Source: Asticcacaulis sp. AND118 (GTDB lineage Bacteria; Pseudomonadota; Alphaproteobacteria; Caulobacterales; Caulobacteraceae). From it: a stretch of DNA of 64,000 nt. Made by a program: the position numbers and the translations under genes. The stretch is from positions 1,402,501 to 1,466,500 of the forward strand of contig NZ_CP084910.1 in assembly GCF_020535245.1 (NCBI RefSeq). Direction: 5' to 3'. Shown here piece after piece: positions 13,668-22,361 of this stretch. The notes below the pieces were generated by a model that worked only from the letters and a program-made list of their open reading frames with translations, was not told the origin of the DNA and did no database searches. Numbering within the stretch: position 1 is the stretch's first letter; each line of letters starts with the position of its first letter.

Positions 13668-15779
13668 CTATTCGGCGGCGACGGCGTGCGAAGCCTCGTC
13701 CTCTTCGTCGGAGAGCGCCTCGTCGTCATCGAGGAATGCGGGGAGCGCTTCGTCGCCTTCGCCGTTCATGGCCGGTTCGTCCTGATCGACCAGGCGAAGT
13801 GGCTCGGGCAGCCAGCCGGTGTCGGCCAACAGGCGTTCGGCTTCCTTGGCCATGTCGCCCTTTTTCAAATGGTCGATGAGCCCTGCTGCCCGCTCGCCCG
13901 CGCCCTCCCGAACGGCTTCGAGAATGCGGGGCTTGGTGACGCGGCCGAGATAGTTGCCAACAGTCGGCTTCCAGCCCGCCGTCGCCATGTCGAGGCCAAC
14001 CGCTCGCGCCAACCGGTCGGCCTGCGCCAGGCGCACATCCAAACCATGCTGACTGATGCCCGATCCGTAAGGGTTTGGCCGCTCGAACAGGGCGTTCACG
14101 CCGAAGCTGACGCAATGGGCGAGCAGATCGAGGCGTGTGCCATCGTCGAGGTGAGCCAACCAATCCCAGAGCCCCTGATCGTCAGCAGGAACATGATCGC
14201 CCCAGCGCTCGTGCCGTTCGGCGACCTCCCGCGCCGCTGTGCTGTCCTTCAATTCCTCGGACTGTGCCGAGAAGAAGATATGATTGACGCGGGCCTCGAG
14301 GCAGCCAGCGGGCGCGGTGCGCCGGAACGTGTCGCTGACCAGCTTGTGCAGCAGCATGGTCATGGCGACATCCGGATGTTCGGCCACCGCGTTGCGCAGA
14401 GCCAGCGTACGATGCGCGGTTAATTCGATGACGAGGCGCTCGGGCAGCGGCTTGATGCCATCCTCTTCGTCGTCTTCCGGCTCCGCAGGCTGGCCGCCGA
14501 TCGTGATGACGGCGCGATGAACGGCGGGCGCGGCCTGCTGGTCCACTTCGCCGTCAACCTCCGCCGCATCGCTGCCTTCGGTCCCAACGTGACGTTCATC
14601 CTCAGGACGGACATAGCCGCGATCCACCGACAGTGAGCCGTCGGCATCGAGACTGACGAAGACGCCGGCGATGGCAATTTCGGCCGGATCGTAGATCGAC
14701 GGGCGCTGCTCGAAGGCGTTGAGCGCTTGTTCGATCTCGCCGAGTCTCGCGTCGATCTCGTCGGGCAGTTCGTCGGCCTCGCCATATTCGGCTTCGAGCC
14801 TGTCATATTCCTCGCGCAACGCCTCACGAGTGGCACGTTCCTCTTCGGTCAGGTCGACTGCGACGCCGACAAGCGCCCGCAGTCCATGCTCGTGTCCGTA
14901 GGGAAAGCTCAAGCTGGCTTCGACCCATTTCCAGCCTTCGCTTGCGATCTCGTCGGCGACGGTCTTCAGCTTTTCGGCTACCAGGCGGTCGAGCAAGGCG
15001 GCATCTTGAAGCCAGCCGCCATCGTCGGACTGGAACAGGTCGCGCAGCACGGTGCCGCCGGCCGCCTCATAGGCTTCGATGCCCACAAAGACGGCTCGCT
15101 TGTCGGAGGCCCGTACTGTGGTTTCGGTTAGCATCCGGCGGATGTGGTAGGGTTCTTTCTGCCAGCCATCCTTGATCGCGTCCCAGACCTGTTCCTGTCG
15201 GGCATGGTCGGAACTGACGGTGAAGGCCATGAGCTGTTCGAGCGTCATGCCGTCGTCGGCGTAGATTTCCAGTAAGGTTGGCGAAACGGACGCGAGGCGC
15301 AGGCGCTGCTTGACAATATTGACGCCGATAAAGAAGGCGGCGGCGATGGCTTCCTCAGTCATGCCCTTGTCCCGCATGGCCTGAAAGGCGCGAAACTGAT
15401 CGAGCGGGTGGAGGGGGGCTCGCTCCATGTTCTCGACGAGCGACACTTCCTCGATCAGAACGTCGCTATTGGCCTCACCGACCACACAGGGGACCGGCGC
15501 CGTCTTGGCCAGGCGCTTCTGCTTCACCAGCAGTTCAAGGGCGCGGTAGCGACGGCCACCGGCGGGCACCTCGAACATCCCGGTTTCGGTGCCGTCGGCG
15601 TCGAGGATGGGGCGGACATGCAGGGACTGGATGAGGCCGCGCCGGGCGATGGACTCGGCCAGCTCCTCGATCGAGACGCCAGCCTTGACGCGCCGAACGT
15701 TGGACTGGCTCAGCGCCAGCTTGTTAAAGGGAATGTCGCGCGCCGACGACAGGGTGATCTTCTGAATGGCAATCGCCAT
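13668..15779 (-). CDS. Large ParB/Spo0J-like protein
   Basis: A 703-aa protein from the ATG at 15,779. Residues 1-200 form a ParB N-terminal domain: IPFNKLALSQSNVRRVKAGV, IEELAESIARRGLIQSLHVRP, VPAGGRRYRALELLV and the ENMERAPLHPLDQFRAFQ box, followed by a helix-turn-helix (KGMTEEAIAAAFFIGVNIVK). The C-terminal 500 residues are acidic, partly coiled-coil and unlike chromosomal ParB, which is less than half this length. No parA lies beside it in the window. Large solitary ParB proteins are usual in these elements and may regulate transcription or organise DNA rather than partition it. It has the shared leader motif upstream. Confidence 0.85.
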   Translation of the reverse strand: MAIAIQKITLSSARDIPFNKLALSQSNVRRVKAGVSIEELAESIARRGLIQSLHVRPILDADGTETGMFEVPAGGRRYRALELLVKQKRLAKTAPVPCVVGEANSDVLIEEVSLVENMERAPLHPLDQFRAFQAMRDKGMTEEAIAAAFFIGVNIVKQRLRLASVSPTLLEIYADDGMTLEQLMAFTVSSDHARQEQVWDAIKDGWQKEPYHIRRMLTETTVRASDKRAVFVGIEAYEAAGGTVLRDLFQSDDGGWLQDAALLDRLVAEKLKTVADEIASEGWKWVEASLSFPYGHEHGLRALVGVAVDLTEEERATREALREEYDRLEAEYGEADELPDEIDARLGEIEQALNAFEQRPSIYDPAEIAIAGVFVSLDADGSLSVDRGYVRPEDERHVGTEGSDAAEVDGEVDQQAAPAVHRAVITIGGQPAEPEDDEEDGIKPLPERLVIELTAHRTLALRNAVAEHPDVAMTMLLHKLVSDTFRRTAPAGCLEARVNHIFFSAQSEELKDSTAAREVAERHERWGDHVPADDQGLWDWLAHLDDGTRLDLLAHCVSFGVNALFERPNPYGSGISQHGLDVRLAQADRLARAVGLDMATAGWKPTVGNYLGRVTKPRILEAVREGAGERAAGLIDHLKKGDMAKEAERLLADTGWLPEPLRLVDQDEPAMNGEGDEALPAFLDDDEALSDEEDEASHAVAAE

Positions 15780-15820
15780 GTTCCTTACTCCGCGACGGGC
15801 GGCCGGGAGCCTCTCTCTCG

Positions 15821-15862
15821 ACCTCCAACCCGTCACGAAGCGAAGCGCCGCCCTCTCACTCT
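15821..15862 (-). promoter_or_regulatory. Shared leader motif, copy B (upstream of the parB-like gene)
   Basis: AACCCGTC (15,827-15,834), 18-bp gap, CTCTCACTCT (15,853-15,862). Spacing is identical to copy C. Confidence 0.55.
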
Positions 15863-15938
15863 TTGAGGGCAGCGCCAGGCCAGCGGAAAAGCGTAAAGCC
15901 GGAAATCCGCATCGTCGCCTTTCCGGTTTTCAGGATCG

Positions 15939-16889
15939 TCATGCCGCTTCCCGTTCGTCGCCAGGGACGCCCGCAACTGCGTCCGGCAGGTGAGCGAGCA
16001 GCCAGTCGGCTGCCTTGCTTGCCTGGGAGGCGGCGCGGACGATAGCGCGGTTGTCCTCGCGCAACACCTCAAGCCAGGAGCCGATATAGTCAGCATGGCG
16101 GACGGTGGGCGTGATACCGAGCGAGGCGCAGCAGAAGGCTGCGTTTATCTCAGCAATCAGTTCCTCGAAGGCGTATGTCTTTGAGCCGAAGGAACCGGAG
16201 AAATCGCGGTTCAGGCGCGAGGGGTGGCCCGTCGCGTGCCCCATCTCATGCAGGGCCGTCCTGTGCCAGTTGATCGGCTCGAAATACCTGTGGGGCGGCG
16301 GCACCTGCACATAATCGTGTGTGGGCACATAGAAGGCGCGGTCGCCGCCGATGCGGAAGTCGATGCCGGTCGCCTGGATCAGGGCCTCGACCTGTGGTTC
16401 GATGAGGCCGGGCGGAGGTGGTGGAGCCACGATGGCGACATCATCTGGCAGGCCGTCGCATTGCGCCGTATTGAACACCGTGAATCGTTTGAGGAACGGG
16501 ATCGCGGCAGCTTCCTCGCCGGTCGCGCGGGCGCGGCGCTTTTCGTCCTCCGGGGTGAAGCGATCGGCATAGACGACGGTGGTGCCGCGTTCGCCTTTGC
16601 GGACGTTGCCGCCAAGCGACAGGGCCTGGCGGAAGGTCAGCCAGCTCTGACCTGGAAAGCCGTGCTGGATCACCGCGCCCCAGAGGATTAGCACATTGAT
16701 GCCCGAATAATGCCGTCCGGTCGCGGCGCTCCTCGGCATGGCGAGGGGTGCCTTGGCTGCGACGGTCCCCCAGGGCTGGACCCAAGGGAAGCGGTCGGCC
16801 TCCAGTTCGGCGATAATTTTGCCGGTGATGTCGTCGTAAAGGCTTGTCCGGTTGGAACTGGGGCGCCCGCTGCGGTTACTCCTGAACAT
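15939..16889 (-). CDS. ArdC-like antirestriction protein with zincin domain
   Basis: A 316-aa protein. The N-terminal half is the ArdC ssDNA-binding domain (DUF1738): YDDITGKIIAELEADRFPWVQPW, SGINVLILWGAV, WLTFRQALSLGGNVRKGERG. The C-terminal half is a zincin metallopeptidase with HEMGHATGHPSRLNR as the zinc-binding HExxH motif and YAFEELIAEINAAF carrying the downstream acidic residue. ArdC proteins protect incoming single-stranded DNA from host restriction during conjugation. Length and order of domains are normal for the family. It has the shared leader motif upstream and stands divergently from the defence operon. Confidence 0.9.
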   Translation of the reverse strand: MFRSNRSGRPSSNRTSLYDDITGKIIAELEADRFPWVQPWGTVAAKAPLAMPRSAATGRHYSGINVLILWGAVIQHGFPGQSWLTFRQALSLGGNVRKGERGTTVVYADRFTPEDEKRRARATGEEAAAIPFLKRFTVFNTAQCDGLPDDVAIVAPPPPPGLIEPQVEALIQATGIDFRIGGDRAFYVPTHDYVQVPPPHRYFEPINWHRTALHEMGHATGHPSRLNRDFSGSFGSKTYAFEELIAEINAAFCCASLGITPTVRHADYIGSWLEVLREDNRAIVRAASQASKAADWLLAHLPDAVAGVPGDEREAA

Positions 16890-16928
16890 CGTCGTTCTCC
16901 ATGACGGGCGCCAGAAACCTCTTTTCCG

Positions 16929-16971
16929 ACCTTCAACCCGTCACGGAAAACCCGTCCACACTCTCACTCTC
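16929..16971 (-). promoter_or_regulatory. Shared leader motif, copy C (upstream of ardC)
   Basis: CTTCAACCCGTCACGGAA with AACCCGTC at 16,935-16,942, an 18-bp gap, then CTCTCACTCT at 16,961-16,970. Matches copies A and B upstream of other backbone genes. Confidence 0.55.
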
Positions 16972-17073
16972 GGGGGCGTTGCGGGGTCTCCCCGCAGAAG
17001 GGGTTGGCCGAGACCTCGGCTCGGTCACAGGGGAATGCCTTCCCCATATCAAGCTGCATTCCCAAGGGCTTCC

Positions 17074-17110
17074 TTGAAAACTGTCAGAAACTCGCGTATA
17101 TTTCCGACAG
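17074..17110 (+). promoter_or_regulatory. Defence-operon promoter with overlapping operator
   Basis: TTGAAA (17,074-17,079) and TATATT (17,097-17,102) are separated by 17 bp, an ideal sigma-70-type promoter. An inverted repeat CTGTCAGAAA (17,081-17,090) / TTTCCGACAG (17,101-17,110), with one mismatch and a 10-bp spacer, covers the spacer and the -10. AbiEi antitoxins repress their own promoters through inverted repeats, so this is the likely AbiEi operator. It lies 11 bp before the start codon. Confidence 0.7.
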
Positions 17111-17120
17111 GAGAAAGACA

Positions 17121-17714
17121 ATGACACGGCTGACCGAACAAATTCTGGCCCATGCAACGGGATTGCCCGAAGGTGCCCCCTTGTCTGCTAAGGGCCTGCT
17201 TCACCTCGGAAACCGGGCGGCCGTGGATCAGGCATTGTCGCGCCTGACCGAGCGCGGGCAACTCATCCGTGCCGGTCGCGGCATCTATATGCGTCCCATC
17301 GCCAGCCGGTTCGGCACGCGCGCGCCATCGGTCGAACAGGCCGTTGAGGCCCTCGCGGCCCAGAAAGGCGAGATCATCGTCTCGAACGGCGCTGCCGCGG
17401 CGAACGCCCTTGGTCTAACGACGCAAGTGCCCGTCCGCTCCGTCTATCTGACCTCCGGGCGCAGTCGGAAAATGCACCTCGGAAAGCAGGTCGTGGAATT
17501 GCGACACGCGCCGCGCTGGCAACTTGCCCTCGCCAATCGCCCGGCGGGGGAGGTCGTGCGAGCGCTGGCCTGGCTCGGCCCCGAAAGGGCGGAAGCCGCG
17601 CTGACGACCTTGAAGCGGAAGATGCCGTCCGGCGTGTTGGTAGAATTGGTTGCCGCCGCACCGCAGCTTCCGACATGGCTCGCGCAGAGCGTCGGAAAGG
17701 TGGCCTATGGCTGA
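17121..17714 (+). CDS. AbiEi-type antitoxin (DUF6088)
   Basis: A 197-aa protein from the ATG at 17,121 (AGGAGA upstream). The N-terminal winged helix (LLHLGNRAAVDQALSRLTER, LIRAGRGIYMRPI) is the DNA-binding part of AbiEi antitoxins; the C-terminal region (EIIVSNGAAAANALGLTTQV, VYLTSGRSRKMHLG, ALAWLGPERAEAALTTLK) is the antitoxin domain. In type IV systems it neutralises AbiEii without stable contact and represses its own promoter, which fits the inverted repeat at 17,081-17,110. Its last codons overlap the toxin gene by 8 bp, so synthesis is coupled. Confidence 0.88.
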   Translation: MTRLTEQILAHATGLPEGAPLSAKGLLHLGNRAAVDQALSRLTERGQLIRAGRGIYMRPIASRFGTRAPSVEQAVEALAAQKGEIIVSNGAAAANALGLTTQVPVRSVYLTSGRSRKMHLGKQVVELRHAPRWQLALANRPAGEVVRALAWLGPERAEAALTTLKRKMPSGVLVELVAAAPQLPTWLAQSVGKVAYG

Positions 17715-18723
17715 CGTCTTTCTCCAGCTGTCGGCCGAGGACCGGCGCGATGCGCTGGGCGTCGTCGCCGATCGCTCGGGCCGTCCCATCCATCTTCTCG
17801 AAAAGGATGTGTGGGTGGTATGGGCGCTCGCGACACTCTACGAAGCGCCTCTCGGGGAACATCTGGTTTTCAAGGGCGGCACGTCGTTGTCGAAAGCCTA
17901 TCAGGTCATTCGCCGGTTTTCCGAGGATGTGGACCTGACCTACGACATTCGAGCGATCGCGCCCGATCTGGTCGGGGACAATGGCGAGGGGCTGCCGAAA
18001 ACGCGAAGCGAGGAAAAGCGCTGGTCCAGCGAGGTCCGCAAGCGGTTGCCGGCATGGGTCGCGGATGCCGTACAGCCGGTGATCGCAAATGCGCTAGCCG
18101 CCGAAGGATTGGCGGCAGCCGTTCGCGTCGAGGATGACAAGCTCTTTATAGACTATGAGGCAACCGCGACCGGGTCCGGCTATGTCGCGCCCAGCGTTAT
18201 GCTGGAGTTCGGCGCCCGTTCGACAGGAGAACCAGCTAGCCTGCGCGACGTCGTTTGCGATGCGGCCGGCCTGATCGATGGGCTGGTATTCCCGACGGCG
18301 CAACCGCGCGTCATGCACGCTGAGCGGACCTTCTGGGAGAAGGCGACGGCGATCCATGTCTTCTGCCTTCAGGAAAGGCTGCGCGGCGATCGCTTTGCGC
18401 GACACTGGCACGATGTTGTTCGGCTGGATGAAGCCGGCTTCGCCGACGCCGCTTTCGCCGATCGCGGCTTGGCCAACGCTGTCGCTCGCCACAAGTCGAT
18501 GTTCTTCGCGGAGAAGGCAGCCGACCGCACGCCGATCGACTATGCAGCTGCGGTCAACGGCGGCTTGCAGCTCGTGCCGGTCGGCGACGGCGCGAAGGCG
18601 CTGGAGGATGACTATGCCCGCATGGTCGAGGATGGGCTACTCTTCGATGACGCGGAGTCGTTCGAAGCGCTCATGGCGCGATGCGCTGACATGGCAAGGC
18701 GGGCCAATCGAGCTGGTGCATAG
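17707..18723 (+). CDS. AbiEii-type nucleotidyltransferase toxin
   Basis: A 338-aa protein of the AbiEii/AbiGii family. Nucleotidyltransferase motifs are intact: KGGTSLSK at residues 56-63 and SEDVDL at 72-77 with the two aspartates of the DxD pair. A later conserved stretch is ERTFWEKATAIHVFCLQE. AbiEii homologues such as MenT transfer nucleotides to the acceptor end of tRNAs and stop translation; the substrate here cannot be read from sequence. It starts inside the antitoxin gene and ends 11 bp before the OLD-family gene, so AbiE and the nuclease genes are likely one transcript. Confidence 0.9.
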   Translation: MADVFLQLSAEDRRDALGVVADRSGRPIHLLEKDVWVVWALATLYEAPLGEHLVFKGGTSLSKAYQVIRRFSEDVDLTYDIRAIAPDLVGDNGEGLPKTRSEEKRWSSEVRKRLPAWVADAVQPVIANALAAEGLAAAVRVEDDKLFIDYEATATGSGYVAPSVMLEFGARSTGEPASLRDVVCDAAGLIDGLVFPTAQPRVMHAERTFWEKATAIHVFCLQERLRGDRFARHWHDVVRLDEAGFADAAFADRGLANAVARHKSMFFAEKAADRTPIDYAAAVNGGLQLVPVGDGAKALEDDYARMVEDGLLFDDAESFEALMARCADMARRANRAGA

Positions 18724-18734
18724 AGGGGCGGACG

Positions 18735-20522
18735 GTGAAAATATACTCGGTAGCGATCGAAAACTTTCGCGGCATCCATTCGGCCAGACTTGTCCTGCCT
18801 GACCACGCCGTGTTGATCGGCGACAACAACACCGGCAAATCCTCGGTATTCGAGGCGATCGATCTCGCCTTGGGGCCAGACCGGCTTAGCCGGCGACCGC
18901 CAGTGGATGAGCATGATTTCTATCAGGGGCGCTATCTTCCCACACCAAATCCAGAGGCTCCGGACGGTGCTGAGCCAGGCCCCGCGCCAAAAATCACGAT
19001 CGAGGTGACGATCACCAATCTGTCGCCGGAGCAGGAGGCGCGATTTGGAGCCAACGTCGAGTGGCTGAATACGGCTACCGGAAATTTTTATCAGGAGGCG
19101 AACCCGGCAGGGGTAGATGCTGCTGAGATCAAGGCGGCGCTACGCGTCACATTCGTCGGCGAATACGATCCCGATGAGGATGATTTTGTCGGCAACAGTT
19201 ATTTCACGCGCAGCCTTTCGGAGGATGAGACGCCTGCGTCGTTCTCGAAGAAAGACAAGCAACATTGCGGCTTTCTTTTCTTGCGTTCTCTGAGGACCGG
19301 ATCTCGGGCACTCAGCTTGGAACACGGCAGCCTGTTGGACATCATTCTACGGCTGAAGGAAATCCGGCCGCAGATGTGGGAAGGGACGATTGGAACGCTC
19401 GCAGCCTTCGATGTCGCAAGCGACCCGGCCATCGGCATTTCGGGGGTACTCGAGAGCATCGACAAATCGCTGAAGAAATACGTTCCGCGCGAATGGGGTG
19501 TAAAGCCGCACCTGAAAGTGTCGAACCTGACGCGCGAGCATTTGCGCAAGGTCATCACCGCGTTCATCGCTACTGGTGCGGGCGATCATGCCGCTCCCTT
19601 CTTTCGGCAGGGAACGGGTACGATCAACATGCTCGTGCTCGCGATGCTGTCACAGATCGCCGAGGATAAGCAGAATGTCATTTTCGCTATGGAGGAAGCC
19701 GAAACGGCCATTCCGCCATATGCGCAGAAGCGGATTGTCCATGAGCTGCGCAAGCTGTCGGCGCAGTCGCTCTTCACGTCGCACTCGCCCTATGTGCTCG
19801 AAGAGTTCAGTCTCGAGGAAACCGTCATCCTCTCGCGATCGGACGATGGCCAACTGAGCCAATCAAAAATTGAGTTGCCGGAGAGCATCAAGCACAAGCG
19901 TTATCGGCAGGATTTCCGAACCCGGTTTTGCGAAGGACTCCTTTCGCGCCGGGTTCTCATCGCCGAAGGTGCCACGGAGGCGACTTCCTTTCCTGTAGTG
20001 GCGCGGCGACTGGCAGAGCTTAACCCGGCTACCTATGCGTCTTTGGAAGCCTTGGGCGTCTGCGTGATAGACGCTGGAAGCGAGACCCAGATCGCCGACC
20101 TTGGAGCGCTGTACAAAAGCCTCGGGAAACGGACCTTTGCATTATGCGACAAGCAGACGGATGCCGCCAAGATGGCCATAGAGGCCCAGGTGGAACAACT
20201 GTTCATGCATGACGAGAAGGGTATTGAGGATATGATCCTCAAGAACACCACTCAAGCTGCCCTGGAGCGGTTTGCCGATCAGATTGATTGGCCGCAACAC
20301 CTTCTCGTGAAATACCCTGATCCGAAGGCTCAGGCTTCTGCGGCGATTAAGGACTATTTTGGCTGGTCGAAAGGGAATTGGGGAATAGCTGAATTCTTGG
20401 CACAGTGTTCCGAGGCTGAGATTCCGCAATGGCTACGCAATGCCTGCGTTAAGCTGAAAGAGCTGTGTGATCCGCCGCCGGCGGCTGATGACGACGATCT
20501 ATTCGCGGACCTTCTCGGATAG
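18735..20522 (+). CDS. OLD-family ATPase-nuclease, GajA-like
   Basis: A 595-aa protein starting at a GTG with GAGGGG upstream. The N-terminal ABC-type ATPase has Walker A GDNNTGKSS (residues 29-37), a signature-like FFRQGTGTINMLVLAML, Walker B VIFAMEEAET and H-loop TSHSPYVLEEF. The C-terminal Toprim domain shows LIAEGATEA with the catalytic glutamate, VCVIDAGSE and TFALCDKQTD with acidic residues. Size and order match class 2 OLD proteins, of which GajA of the Gabija antiphage system is the best-studied: a sequence-specific DNA nickase held off by nucleotides. The UvrD-like gene follows after 9 bp, as in Gabija. Base composition is visibly lower in GC than the element backbone. Confidence 0.88.
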   Translation: MKIYSVAIENFRGIHSARLVLPDHAVLIGDNNTGKSSVFEAIDLALGPDRLSRRPPVDEHDFYQGRYLPTPNPEAPDGAEPGPAPKITIEVTITNLSPEQEARFGANVEWLNTATGNFYQEANPAGVDAAEIKAALRVTFVGEYDPDEDDFVGNSYFTRSLSEDETPASFSKKDKQHCGFLFLRSLRTGSRALSLEHGSLLDIILRLKEIRPQMWEGTIGTLAAFDVASDPAIGISGVLESIDKSLKKYVPREWGVKPHLKVSNLTREHLRKVITAFIATGAGDHAAPFFRQGTGTINMLVLAMLSQIAEDKQNVIFAMEEAETAIPPYAQKRIVHELRKLSAQSLFTSHSPYVLEEFSLEETVILSRSDDGQLSQSKIELPESIKHKRYRQDFRTRFCEGLLSRRVLIAEGATEATSFPVVARRLAELNPATYASLEALGVCVIDAGSETQIADLGALYKSLGKRTFALCDKQTDAAKMAIEAQVEQLFMHDEKGIEDMILKNTTQAALERFADQIDWPQHLLVKYPDPKAQASAAIKDYFGWSKGNWGIAEFLAQCSEAEIPQWLRNACVKLKELCDPPPAADDDDLFADLLG

Positions 20523-20531
20523 GGATGTGCG

Positions 20532-22358
20532 ATGGTCGACCTAACCGAAACGCAGAAGGAAATTTTACAAGCCGGTGGACATCAACTCGTTACCGGCGGT
20601 CCCGGTTCGGGGAAGACTACCGTATCTATCCTCAAAGCGGCCAAAATTTCCCGGGAGAAATTGAAGCCAGGACAGCGCATCCTTTTTCTTAGCTTCGCGC
20701 GTGCTACCGTTTCGCGCGTTCTAGAGGCGATCGACGAAGAAAGCGCAATCACGCGGGAGGAGAGGCGACAGATCGAGGTCGATACCTACCATTCGTTCTT
20801 CTGGCGAATCCTCAAAGCGCACGGATACCTTGTCGGATTCCCAAGGCGTATGACGATCCTGACGCCTCCGAATGAGGCGATCGCGTTGTCGACGGTTCGA
20901 AGCGGCTACAAGGCGGCCAAGAATTTGTCGGACGAGGAAAAGGCAGAGAAGCGCTCGAAGGAGGAAGCGGAGCGCGCCCGGTTGGCGACAGAAGAAGGAA
21001 AGGTTTGCTTCGACCTGTTCGCGGGGCGAGTGGCAACCCTATTGCATGGCTCAGGTAAGGTCCGAGCACTCATCTCGACGATGTATCCGTACATTGTCTT
21101 GGATGAGTTTCAGGACACTAGCGAAGATCAATGGCGAGTCGTCCAGGCGCTCGGCACCAACAGCACTTTGATTGCTCTTGCCGACCCGGAGCAGCGCATC
21201 TTCGATTTCATCGGCGCCGATCCGGAAAGGTTGAACCACTTTAAGGCGGCTTTCGCCCCCACGATCCACGATCTCGCCGGTGACAACCATCGGAGCAAGG
21301 GCACCGAGATTGCCCTATTCGGGAACGACATCCTGACGGGAAAATTTCGTCAGAATGACTACAAAGGGATCGGCTGTACGCTGTTTGAGTCGAACCCCAA
21401 CCAGGCTTATGCCTCACTGGTCGGTCAGGTGTTGCAAGCCCGGAAGCGGTTGATCGAGACCGGCCGCAGCGATTGGTCATTGGCGATTCTCGTGCCGACC
21501 AAAAAAATGACCCGGATGGTGTCGGATATTCTGCGTGAGCCATTCGGCAATGTCCCGCCGATTTCCCATACGGCCGCCGTCGACATGGAAGGCCCACTCC
21601 TAGCCGCAGAGATCATCGCCTTCCTGCTCCAGCAACGTCAGCATGACGGATGTTTCGATGAATTTGTCGAGCTGATATGCAGCTATTTCCACGGTCGAGG
21701 TGGCGCCACGCCGACCAAGGGAGACATGGACGAGGCTGCGCGCTTTCGCGCGGCACTGGCCAAGTGGAACGATTGTCTAGCGACAGAACGACCGACACCG
21801 GGGAACAGCGTCTTGAAGGGAACCTACTCCGTTCATCAAGCAGTTGCTGCTCTGACGTTCTCGGGTGATCCGGATGCCGATTGGGTCATGGTGCGCGGCG
21901 TGTTGGAAGCTGGGGCCTGCCAGCGACTGAAGGATGTCGCAAAGGACGCCCGCAACGTGCGCCTACTTGAGCGAGGTATGCAGCTGCGTCGTGGGTTGGC
22001 GCAGGATTGGCGCGACATCGGTGGCTATGGCAACGCCCTTGCAATCACCCGCCAGTCGTTTGTTCAAGAGCATTTCGCAACAGCCCATAAGCCGGAATCC
22101 GGCATCGTGGTGATGAACATGCATAAGGCGAAGGGAAAGCAATTCGACGAGGTTGTGATCTTTGAAGGATGGCCAAAACGGTTCAAGGGCGAAATCGTGG
22201 CAAATCCTGATCGGATCGTTTCCGGCAACGTCCACGACGGCGTGATGACACAGGCGCGTCAGAATTTTCGGGTCAGCGTAACGCGTGCCAAGGAACGCAC
22301 GACGATCATGACACCAAGGGATGACGTCTGTGTTTTACTCAGGCCTGGAGCGGCGTGA
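20532..22358 (+). CDS. UvrD/Rep-type helicase, GajB-like
   Basis: A 608-aa SF1 helicase. Motifs in order: Q-motif LTETQKEIL, Walker A TGGPGSGKTT (21-30), motif Ia ILFLSFARA, Walker B YIVLDEFQDT, motif III ALADPEQRIF, motif V MNMHKAKGKQFDEVVI and motif VI VSVTRAKERT. It is longer than typical GajB (about 500 residues) owing to an insert after motif IV and a lysine/glutamate-rich stretch near residue 140. Pairing with an OLD nuclease defines class 2 OLD/Gabija, in which the helicase senses or unwinds DNA and the complex cuts phage DNA. The next gene begins three bases after its stop. Confidence 0.88.
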   Translation: MVDLTETQKEILQAGGHQLVTGGPGSGKTTVSILKAAKISREKLKPGQRILFLSFARATVSRVLEAIDEESAITREERRQIEVDTYHSFFWRILKAHGYLVGFPRRMTILTPPNEAIALSTVRSGYKAAKNLSDEEKAEKRSKEEAERARLATEEGKVCFDLFAGRVATLLHGSGKVRALISTMYPYIVLDEFQDTSEDQWRVVQALGTNSTLIALADPEQRIFDFIGADPERLNHFKAAFAPTIHDLAGDNHRSKGTEIALFGNDILTGKFRQNDYKGIGCTLFESNPNQAYASLVGQVLQARKRLIETGRSDWSLAILVPTKKMTRMVSDILREPFGNVPPISHTAAVDMEGPLLAAEIIAFLLQQRQHDGCFDEFVELICSYFHGRGGATPTKGDMDEAARFRAALAKWNDCLATERPTPGNSVLKGTYSVHQAVAALTFSGDPDADWVMVRGVLEAGACQRLKDVAKDARNVRLLERGMQLRRGLAQDWRDIGGYGNALAITRQSFVQEHFATAHKPESGIVVMNMHKAKGKQFDEVVIFEGWPKRFKGEIVANPDRIVSGNVHDGVMTQARQNFRVSVTRAKERTTIMTPRDDVCVLLRPGAA

Positions 22359-22361
22359 CCC

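Noticed and set aside
18735-22358. Alternative assignment of the ATPase and helicase pair to PARIS, retron or Zorya systems
   Set aside because: The first protein combines an OLD-type ABC ATPase with a Toprim domain and is paired with a UvrD-like helicase. PARIS has a separate Toprim protein, and neither a reverse transcriptase nor motor-protein genes are present.
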